The notes beneath the pieces were generated by a model. It did not search any database and was not told the DNA's origin. It saw only the letters and a list, made by a program, of their open reading frames with translations. The position numbers and the translations under genes were made by a program. A stretch of DNA of 12,049 bases. Source: Atopobium sp. UBA6362. Lineage in GTDB: Bacteria; Actinomycetota; Coriobacteriia; Coriobacteriales; Atopobiaceae. The stretch's first letter is position 1; each line of letters starts with the position of its first letter. The DNA lies in assembly GCA_002440065.1 (NCBI GenBank), contig DJRK01000116.1, forward strand, positions 6,127 through 18,175, given 5' to 3'. Positions 7,290 through 12,049 of this stretch are shown piece by piece.

Positions 7290-7398
7290 CGGCCTGTGAT
7301 GTCCAAACCTGTTCACGATACCGCAACCGGGGGGGACGGGGCGGAAAGTCTACGAGACCTACGCGATGCGGAGGGTCTGCTTGCTGCGGTTGGGCGCT

Positions 7399-7575
7399 GC
7401 GCAAGAAGTGCGTTGTCTTGATTTTGGCGCGCACAAAACGCGTTCGTTTGATTTTGATGCGCAAGAAGGACGTTGTCTTGACTCCGCCGCGCATATAACC
7501 CGTTCCTTTGACGCGCACGGAGTCAAATGGACGGGATTATTGCGCGTAATCGTCAAAGGGACGATTTTCTTGCGC
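7399..7575. repeat. Array of six diverged 30-bp repeats, four direct and two inverted, meeting head-on
   Basis: Forward units start exactly every 30 bases at 7399, 7429, 7459 and 7489. Two reverse-strand units occupy 7546-7575 and 7516-7545, also in strict 30-base phase, and overlap the last forward unit by three bases at 7516-7518. All six share GCGCA at unit positions 1-5, A at 9, CGT at 13-15 and TTGA at 20-23, while other positions vary. Units 1 and 3 match each other closely, so an older 60-bp duplication is likely. The array lies in the 292-base gene-free stretch between the kinase 3' end (7609) and the U32 start, so it is in the U32 leader or promoter region. Position 7317-7398 holds only a G-run and no recognisable signal. 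Function unknown. Confidence 0.8.
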
Positions 7576-7608
7576 ACGGACCGGACACGGGCGCCGAGAA
7601 AACCCTCG

Positions 7609-8919
7609 CTAGAAGACCCCCACGCCCATCCCGACGATCACCAAGAAGAGCGTCGAGGACGTGAGCAGCACGGCAACGGCCGCGGCGCGGCGCCAAGCCG
7701 ACCAGCGGACCAGCCCCGGATGTTTCTCTCGCAGACGCCGCTTGTCGAAGAAAAGCCAGGTCAGGCACCCCATACATGCCGGCAGCCACACGGCGAACTC
7801 GAGGAACCTGAACCACGACGGGTACGCGACCGTAAGCAACGTTGGGTAGAAGACGTTCCACACGCCCGCGCACGCGATCAAAGCCCAATCCGCGAGCAGG
7901 ACGAAGTTCCACGCGCACCCCAACCACTGAGGAACCAACGAGCGCCGAGAGCCGCGTGAAGCGGTACCGCTTGCAGCGGCTGTACCGCTCGTGGCAGCAC
8001 CACGTACGGCGGCGGAGCGGTCGGGCTTCTTCGCGTCGCTCTTCCCTGCCGCCGCAAGCCTCACCGCGGCCGCGAGCTCCGCCGCGCTCGCATAACGGTT
8101 CTGCGGGTCGAAGCTCATCGCCTTCGCGGCGACCCGGGCGAGCGCCGCCGGCACGTCGGGGCGCCTCGCGAGCGACTCCGCCGCGCGGCCCGGCTCGGGG
8201 TCCTCCCCGGTCAAGCAGAAATACAGCAGGGCGCCGAGCGCGTACACGTCGCTGCGCACGCTCGTCTGCCCAAAGCCGAACTGCTCGGGCGGCGCGTAGC
8301 TGCGCGTGCCGAGCTTGAGCGTGTCGGAATCGGCGCCCGGGCGCCATGCGCGGGCGATGCCCAGGTCGATGACCACATAGGTTCGGTCGATGCCGTCCTG
8401 CCCGCCCACGACCATGACGTTTGACGGCTTGAGGTCGCGATGGATCAGGGGCGCGCCCGTGCCGAGGCCCCCATGGAGGCACTCGACCGCGGCCGCGACC
8501 TGCGGAATCGCCTCCTGCGCGAGGTCGACCGAGGGGCCGACCGCACGCACGTGTTCCTCAAGGGTACGGCCGGGGAGGCGCTCCATGAGGACCCGGGTCT
8601 TCTCGCCGTCGGTCGAGCACGCGGCGATGCGCGGGAGGTTCGGGCACCTGAGCCCGCGTCGCTGCGCGCGAAAGAGCAGCTCATAGGCCGTGCCAAGGCC
8701 GGTCGTCGCGTCTATGGACTTGCGCACGAACGGGCCGAGCCCGCCCCCGGAGCGGCCGCGGAAGGACGCGACCTCGGTCACCTCGAAGTCGGAGCGCTTG
8801 AGCGTTTCCAGCACGTGGAAGTCGTCCTCAGGCAGACCATCCCCGCCCGCGGCAGTCGCCAGGAACGCCGCGAGATCGGCATCAAAGTCGGAATCGTATG
8901 TCGCGTCGTCGCGGTCCAT
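7609..8919 (-). CDS. Membrane-anchored Hanks-type Ser/Thr protein kinase
   Basis: A 436-residue protein. The kinase domain spans about residues 40-290: probable ATP lysine K67 (VRKSID) after a glycine-rich GGGLG, catalytic loop HRDLKPSN (160-167, D162), metal-binding DLG at 185-187 instead of DFG, activation-segment end YAPPEQFG (208-215) and SDVYALGALLYFCLTG in the following helix. A Ser/Thr/Ala/Gly linker (about 300-328) leads to three hydrophobic segments (about 334-362, 371-391, 411-434) and a very short end. The kinase is therefore cytoplasmic, tethered by a C-terminal membrane domain, with no extracellular PASTA or sensor domain. I chose the ATG at 8919; a longer reading to 9045 would run through the upstream inverted repeat. 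The ribosome site is weak, and a TAGTAT placed 10 bases before the ATG could be a -10 giving an almost leaderless message. It lies downstream of an HTH-like and a lipoprotein gene. Confidence 0.92.
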   Translation of the reverse strand: MDRDDATYDSDFDADLAAFLATAAGGDGLPEDDFHVLETLKRSDFEVTEVASFRGRSGGGLGPFVRKSIDATTGLGTAYELLFRAQRRGLRCPNLPRIAACSTDGEKTRVLMERLPGRTLEEHVRAVGPSVDLAQEAIPQVAAAVECLHGGLGTGAPLIHRDLKPSNVMVVGGQDGIDRTYVVIDLGIARAWRPGADSDTLKLGTRSYAPPEQFGFGQTSVRSDVYALGALLYFCLTGEDPEPGRAAESLARRPDVPAALARVAAKAMSFDPQNRYASAAELAAAVRLAAAGKSDAKKPDRSAAVRGAATSGTAAASGTASRGSRRSLVPQWLGCAWNFVLLADWALIACAGVWNVFYPTLLTVAYPSWFRFLEFAVWLPACMGCLTWLFFDKRRLREKHPGLVRWSAWRRAAAVAVLLTSSTLFLVIVGMGVGVF

Positions 8920-8964
8920 GTGCTCGATACTAGCCCAAGTAAGCCGCCCCCTGAACGGCAGACG

Positions 8965-9021
8965 CACCCCGTTTACGTGTTTTTGCGCCTGTCGGAGGCT
9001 CCCGAACACGTAAACGAGGTG
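8965..9021. repeat. Long inverted repeat upstream of the kinase gene
   Basis: Arms of 17 bp with one mismatch (8965-8981 and 9005-9021) enclose 23 bases. The core CGTTTACGTGTT (8970-8981) faces AACACGTAAACG (9005-9016) perfectly. The loop contains a small inner hairpin GCCT-GTCGG-AGGC. It lies 45 bases upstream of the kinase ATG and 77 bases past the stop of the HTH-like gene, with no U-tract after either arm. It is better suited to an operator, an RNA-processing hairpin or an attenuator than to a standard terminator. The rest of 8920-9098 shows no gene. Confidence 0.75.
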
Positions 9022-9098
9022 GATCTGTAGCAATACGCGGACCAAGACGCGAGGCGGGCCGGGCCTTCACGCGGCGCTCGGCAATCGATAAGAACGAC

Positions 9099-9521
9099 CT
9101 AGCAGATGGTCTTCTCGCCAAAGCGATAGAGCTCCTCGTTCACCTTCTGGAGCGAGCAGCCGCGGTCGATGCAGAAAATGATGATCGCGTCGCGCCGGTC
9201 CTTGCAGTTGAGCGCGCTCACGCCGGCCGCGGTGAGGGCTCGGTTGGTCTCGCGCAGGGTGAGCGCCATGGCAAAGGCGATCTGTAGGACCTTGTCCCTG
9301 CTCGGGTTGCGCGCACCGGTAAAGATTTGATAGCCGAACGTCTCGTTCAGGTCGGCCATGCGCACCACGTGGGCGCGCTCGAGGCCCTTCTCGTCGAGGA
9401 GCTGGTTGAGGTAGTCGGAAAGCGAGGTGGCCGGGAAGTCGTGGCTCGCCACGTAGCCGTCGATGCTCGGCGCGTCCAAGAGCTCGGCCAGGAGCTCCTC
9501 AGTCAGTTTCTTTGCTGCCAT
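9099..9521 (-). CDS. HTH-like (XRE-type) hypothetical protein linked to a kinase
   Basis: A 140-residue soluble protein, all-helical by composition. After an N-terminal acidic helix it has a stretch SLSDYLNQLLDEKG (34-46), then LNETFGYQIFTGARNPSRDK (59-77). The latter looks like the second and recognition helices of a lambda-repressor/XRE fold (shape: recognise, loop, GxRxPSRDK). Next come IAFAMALTLRETNRALTAAG (81-100) and a C-terminal RRDAIIIFCIDRGCSLQKVNEELYRFG (109-135). The assignment to an HTH fold is by pattern and is moderately sure; it might bind protein instead of DNA. The ATG at 9521 follows AGGAGG by four bases, which decides the start. The lipoprotein gene ends 21 bases upstream, so both are one transcript. 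The kinase follows after 179 bases. Confidence 0.72.
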   Translation of the reverse strand: MAAKKLTEELLAELLDAPSIDGYVASHDFPATSLSDYLNQLLDEKGLERAHVVRMADLNETFGYQIFTGARNPSRDKVLQIAFAMALTLRETNRALTAAGVSALNCKDRRDAIIIFCIDRGCSLQKVNEELYRFGEKTIC

Positions 9522-9542
9522 CTCGCCTCCTATCCTCGGCAC

Positions 9543-9986
9543 CTAGAAACCCGTAACCTCAGTGCGCTCCCATGAGGCAACCTTGGAAGGATCGACGGTC
9601 CCGACTGCCTCGAATTTCCAGGTTCCGCCCGCCTTGAGGTTGTTCGTGTTCGCGAGTGCGGTACCGACCTGGGCCCCATCGGCGTCGTAGAGGTTGTAGG
9701 AGACTTGAATGTAGCTCTTGTCGCTGTCCGTATTGTTGGTAAGAGTACCAGTAATCTTGAACATGTACTGACTGCTCGTGTCCTCGGCTTCGTCCGCGAT
9801 CGTGAAGTCTTCCTTCTGCTCAACCTGCTGAGTCGCAGTGGGCGCGGAGCTGGAGGATGAGGAGCCGCTAGCCGAGTCGTTACCGCCAGTCGAACCGTTT
9901 CCGCCGCATGCGGCAATGCCGACCACAAGCAGCACGGCAACGATGAGGCCGGCCTTTCCCATGTGCTTCTTTCCTTCTTTTGCCAT
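9543..9986 (-). CDS. Lipoprotein with FxLYD-type domain
   Basis: A 147-residue secreted lipoprotein. The signal peptide has a basic start (MAKEGKKHMGKAG), a hydrophobic core (LIVAVLLVVG) and a lipobox IAAC with C27 as the lipidated residue. A flexible Gly/Ser/Asn linker (28-47) anchors a single beta-sandwich domain (about 60-145). That domain contains FKITGTLTNNTDSDKSYIQV and SYNLYDADGAQVGTALANTN, the pattern of FxLYD/DUF3426-like domains, which are found on cell-surface proteins of Gram-positive bacteria. The ATG at 9986 has GGGAGGA six bases upstream; starts further upstream are unlikely. It is the first gene of the lipoprotein-HTH unit and a predicted substrate of the Lgt encoded at 3556-4380. 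The ligand or partner is unknown. Confidence 0.85.
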   Translation of the reverse strand: MAKEGKKHMGKAGLIVAVLLVVGIAACGGNGSTGGNDSASGSSSSSSAPTATQQVEQKEDFTIADEAEDTSSQYMFKITGTLTNNTDSDKSYIQVSYNLYDADGAQVGTALANTNNLKAGGTWKFEAVGTVDPSKVASWERTEVTGF

Positions 9987-10059
9987 GATTCCTCCCATGG
10001 ATTCCTTGCCGGCGGTATGGCCGACAAACCCATGGTGAGCCACGTGAAGGAGGATTTCA

Positions 10060-10074
10060 TTAGCTCGCAGCTAA
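10060..10074. repeat. Perfect 15-base dyad upstream of the lipoprotein gene
   Basis: TTAGCTCGCAGCTAA is a six-base perfect dyad around CGC, lying 74 bases upstream of the lipoprotein ATG. It could be an operator for that promoter or part of the integration junction. The surrounding 9987-10167 stretch has lower GC than the genes and no recognisable tRNA or ORF. Confidence 0.4.
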
Positions 10075-10167
10075 CGCATTTGGGCGGATTGACTGGATTC
10101 GAGTTTTGTAAAATGCCTGGTAGAACAGTGTATTGATGAGAGATGCGGTCTTTTGGCGGCTTGGGGC

Positions 10168-10193
10168 GGTACGAATCTGGTACGAATCGTACC
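10168..10193. repeat. GGTACGAATC direct repeat plus 15-base palindrome, probable integrase arm/attachment sites
   Basis: GGTACGAATC occurs at 10168-10177 and again at 10179-10188 (period 11). The second copy runs into a perfect dyad GGTACGAATCGTACC (10179-10193). It lies 117 bases past the stop of the tyrosine integrase, just beyond that gene's terminator, which is the usual place for attL and arm sites of an integrative element whose integrase is at its end. The exact crossover core cannot be fixed without the other junction. Confidence 0.55.
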
Positions 10194-10259
10194 GAGAGTT
10201 TGCTCGGGCGCTGTTCTTGGGCGCGCGGGAGCGTGCAAGTTGGCGTTCCTGTTGACATG

Positions 10260-10287
10260 AAAAGGGCCTCCGTCGGGAGGCCCTTTT
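10260..10287. terminator. Strong intrinsic terminator after the integrase
   Basis: A perfect 12-bp stem (AAAAGGGCCTCC at 10260-10271, GGAGGCCCTTTT at 10276-10287) with a GTCG loop ends in T or A runs on both strands, so it can work in both directions. It is 22 bases past the integrase stop on the minus strand. It would shield the lipoprotein gene from integrase transcription. Confidence 0.88.
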
Positions 10288-10309
10288 GCGTGGTGTGCGA
10301 TGGTGGGGC

Positions 10310-11605
10310 TTAGGCCTCTTTGGCCTTGAGGGGATTCTCGTCGGCGTCCCTCGAGCCTCTGATGACGGTGAACGATGGCGCGGCGATGGGCTTGGGCTCG
10401 ACGGGACCGGAGCCGAACATGACCGCCTCGAGGGCGTCGGCGGCGCAGCGCTTCTGGCTCATGTTGACGTGGGTGTAGATGTCCATCGTCGTGCGACTGT
10501 CCGAGTGTCCCGCGAGGTCCTGCATGACCTTGGGATGCACTCCCTCGAGCGCGAGCATGGAGAGGTAGGAGTGCCTGAGCTCGTGGAGGCACCAGCCGTC
10601 GACCCCGAGCGACTTGCGGTCCCGTCGCCAGTGGGCGGCGAAGTTGTTGGGGTTCATGCGGGCGCCCTTGAAGTTGACCATGACGGGGGTCTCCTCGGTC
10701 TGGCGAAGCGGCTCGCCGTCCTCGCCGGCGAGGTTCGAGAGGAGCCTCGCCTGGGCGTCCCGGTGACGTCTGAGCGCCCTGGCCACGAAGCTCGCCATGG
10801 GGAGGTTGCGCGTGCCGGCCTTGGTCTTTGTCGACTTGAGGTCCCCGAAGTGGTCATAGGAGCGCCTGACGGAGATGACCATGCCGTCGAAGTCCACGTC
10901 GTCCCACGACAAGCCGCAGACCTCCGCGCGCCTGAGCCCGAGGGTGATGGCGAGGAAGTAGCCGATCTCGTCCTCGCTCTCCACGTCGAGATCGCTCACG
11001 AGCCTGCGCATTCGCTCGGGCTTGAGCGCCCTTCTCTCCCTGGTGTCCCTCGGGGGCGTCGTCATCTTCTTGCACGGGTTCTCGACGAGCACGCCGTCCT
11101 CCACGAGCCCGTCCATGACGAGACTGATGGTCTTGTGGAGGACGTTCAGCGTCGTGCCGCTCATGGGGCGCCCCGACGCGGTGTCTCCCTTGCGCATGGC
11201 GGCGTACATCTCCTCGAGGGCCTTGGCATCGATGGCGGTGACCTCGGCGTGGCCGATGTGCCGCACGGCCGCCTTGAGGATGCTCGCGTACGTCTCGTTC
11301 GTGTTGGCCGAGAAGTTGCCCGAGGCGACGCGACGGGCGATGAAGTCGTCGACGCACTCGGCGAACGTCGTGCCCGAGCGGACGCGGACCTTGTCGTCCT
11401 CGATCTCGGCGATGAAATCCCTCAAGGCCGCCTTCGCCTGCGTGTAGGTGCCTGTGAAGCGACGGGTGCGCGTCTTGTACTTGCCCGTGCGCAGGTCCAT
11501 GCCGACGGGGACGCGGAGCTGCCACTTGCGGCACTTGCTCTTGGGCTTGTCCTTCTCGAGTTGGACGATGGAGCCTTGGCCGGCGATCTCCTTCTTCTTC
11601 GCCAT
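10310..11605 (-). CDS. Tyrosine recombinase/phage-type integrase
   Basis: A 431-residue site-specific recombinase. An N-terminal arm-binding region (about 1-65; KCRKWQLRVPVGMDLRTGKY) is followed by a core-binding helical region (about 78-178) and a catalytic domain (about 190-395). Catalytic residues are R225 (GLRRAE), K260 (STKTKAGTR), H341-x-x-R344 (HELRH), H367 (AGHSD) and nucleophile Y377 (DIYTHV), so the active site is complete. The tail after residue 395 is Pro-rich and charged. The ATG at 11605 follows the regulator's TAG by two bases. The ribosome site (GGTGG) is weak, so coupled translation with the regulator is probable. The gene is followed by a strong terminator and then by repeats likely to be its binding sites. 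Confidence 0.96.
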   Translation of the reverse strand: MAKKKEIAGQGSIVQLEKDKPKSKCRKWQLRVPVGMDLRTGKYKTRTRRFTGTYTQAKAALRDFIAEIEDDKVRVRSGTTFAECVDDFIARRVASGNFSANTNETYASILKAAVRHIGHAEVTAIDAKALEEMYAAMRKGDTASGRPMSGTTLNVLHKTISLVMDGLVEDGVLVENPCKKMTTPPRDTRERRALKPERMRRLVSDLDVESEDEIGYFLAITLGLRRAEVCGLSWDDVDFDGMVISVRRSYDHFGDLKSTKTKAGTRNLPMASFVARALRRHRDAQARLLSNLAGEDGEPLRQTEETPVMVNFKGARMNPNNFAAHWRRDRKSLGVDGWCLHELRHSYLSMLALEGVHPKVMQDLAGHSDSRTTMDIYTHVNMSQKRCAADALEAVMFGSGPVEPKPIAAPSFTVIRGSRDADENPLKAKEA

Positions 11606-11607
11606 GG

Positions 11608-11988
11608 CTAGACCACCGGCCTTCGGGGGACGGACCGGGCGGCGTCGCGCTGCTCGAGGAAGTCCATGAAGGCGGCGAGCGTCTCCTGGGCGTTGAGGGA
11701 GAGCGCCCCGGCACGCTCGTCGAGGGTCGGCGCGCCGGCGGCGTCGATGTCCTGCCGCCCCACCACGAGGTCGATGGAACAGCCGAGGGCGTCGGCTATC
11801 TGCCAGGCGCTCGACAGGGGTATGGCGCAGCCGGGGCCCTCGGGCTGGCGCTCGTAGCGCGCGTAGGTGGACGCGGGGATGCCGAGGACGGCGGCGAAGT
11901 CCTTCGCGGAGCGGTAGCCGGCCTCGCGGCGCAGGCGCTGGAGTGTTCTTTTGCCGCAGGCGGGACGGGCGGCGGGGATGGATGACAT
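11608..11988 (-). CDS. XRE-family transcriptional regulator next to the integrase
   Basis: A 126-residue protein with a lambda-repressor-type HTH at about residues 14-75: LQRLRREAGYRSAKDFAAVLGIPASTYARYER, then SSAWQIADALGCSIDLVVGR. The ten-residue insert between helices (QPEGPGCAIP) is unusual for the fold but seen in phage repressors. The C-terminal part (AQETLAAFMDFLEQRDA) looks like a dimer helix. The ATG at 11988 has AGGTG about 8 bases upstream. The gene ends two bases before the integrase ATG, so the pair is one transcript and the regulator may control integration. The 61 bases upstream (11989-12049) contain TTGAGT as a possible weak -35 but no good -10. Confidence 0.88.
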   Translation of the reverse strand: MSSIPAARPACGKRTLQRLRREAGYRSAKDFAAVLGIPASTYARYERQPEGPGCAIPLSSAWQIADALGCSIDLVVGRQDIDAAGAPTLDERAGALSLNAQETLAAFMDFLEQRDAARSVPRRPVV

Positions 11989-12049
11989 ATACTGTCACCT
12001 GTCCTTTCTTGGATTTGCCTCTGGGACGGGACTCAAGGCCCGTGGGAGT

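Larger units (their letters stand above)
10168..12049. mobile_element. Left end of an integrative element (prophage or ICE), incomplete
   Basis: A terminal tyrosine integrase with its own terminator and neighbouring repeats, and an adjacent small XRE-type regulator, form the classic edge of an integrated element. The other side of the junction carries chromosomal-style genes (lipoprotein, HTH-like, kinase). No structural, conjugation or excisionase gene is visible because the window ends at 12049, so phage versus ICE cannot be decided. The left border is approximate and could lie anywhere between about 10050 and 10200. Confidence 0.6.

Noticed and set aside
4653..7421. Very long plus-strand open frame of 922 codons opposite the U32 gene
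   Set aside because: Its product is Ala/Arg/Gly/Val/His-rich with no domain pattern, as expected for the complement of a GC-rich gene, while the minus strand encodes a clear U32 protein.
7399..7575. CRISPR array
   Set aside because: The 30-base units are contiguous without spacers, are diverged and change orientation; no cas genes are nearby.
7359..7577. Minus-strand 72-codon open frame covering the repeat array
   Set aside because: It stays open only because the repeats lack stops in that frame; no ribosome site and no conserved pattern.
7366..7959. Plus-strand open frame reading through the 30-bp repeats into the antisense of the kinase
   Set aside because: The repeat-encoded decapeptides are regular, but the frame continues as antisense of the kinase, has no good ribosome site, and the opposite-strand units share the same invariant bases.
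8920..9045. Longer kinase start at 9045
   Set aside because: It would translate the long inverted repeat and adds residues unlike a kinase N-terminus; the ATG at 8919 is the better choice.
10080..10140. tRNA gene or tRNA fragment (GGATTCGAG resembles a T-loop) as the attachment site
   Set aside because: The flanking bases do not form a T-stem, and no anticodon or acceptor stem could be built on either strand.
10252..10290. TTGACA as a -35 promoter box
   Set aside because: The expected -10 position falls inside the terminator stem with no TATAAT-like word and no gene follows.

Overview
The window is high-GC bacterial DNA. The gene set is a lone hisI-hisE pair, an anaerobe-type flavodiiron protein, an RlhA/U32-type protein, a membrane Ser/Thr kinase and an SdhA/NadB-like flavoprotein. 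Together with GC-rich codon use this suggests an anaerobic actinobacterium, most plausibly class Coriobacteriia (Collinsella/Olsenella-like). That assignment is an inference from gene content and style, not a database match.

Layout. Positions 1-508 (minus) hold the N-terminal part of a flavodiiron protein (fprA-like), cut by the window edge. Its upstream region carries three copies of a 13-bp palindrome, GTGAAG-N-CTTCAC. hisI (1105-1521) and hisE (786-1103) follow, both minus and separated by one base. Divergent from them is a 589-aa FAD-dependent oxidoreductase (1591-3360, plus). It lacks the family's usual HPT active-site triad and contains an in-frame, hairpin-forming 113-bp segment. A bidirectional terminator (3424-3457) separates it from a minus-strand block: lgt (3556-4380), a small NifU-type Fe-S scaffold (4393-4629) and a long U32/DUF3656 protein (4731-7289).

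From 7317 to 7608 there is no gene, but there is an array of six diverged 30-bp units, four forward and two inverted, meeting at 7516-7518. Beyond it lies a minus-strand set: an FxLYD-type lipoprotein (9543-9986), a conserved HTH-like protein (9099-9521) and a Ser/Thr kinase with a three-helix membrane tail (7609-8919). A 17-bp-arm inverted repeat (8965-9021) sits between the HTH-like gene and the kinase. These three may form one signalling module; the lipoprotein would be a substrate of the Lgt encoded in the same window.

The right end (about 10168-12049) is the left edge of an integrative element: repeated GGTACGAATC sites, a strong terminator, a tyrosine integrase and an adjacent XRE-family regulator. 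The rest of the element lies beyond the window.

The most unusual structures are the palindromic segment inside the flavoprotein gene, the 30-bp converging repeat array, and the triple operator upstream of fprA.
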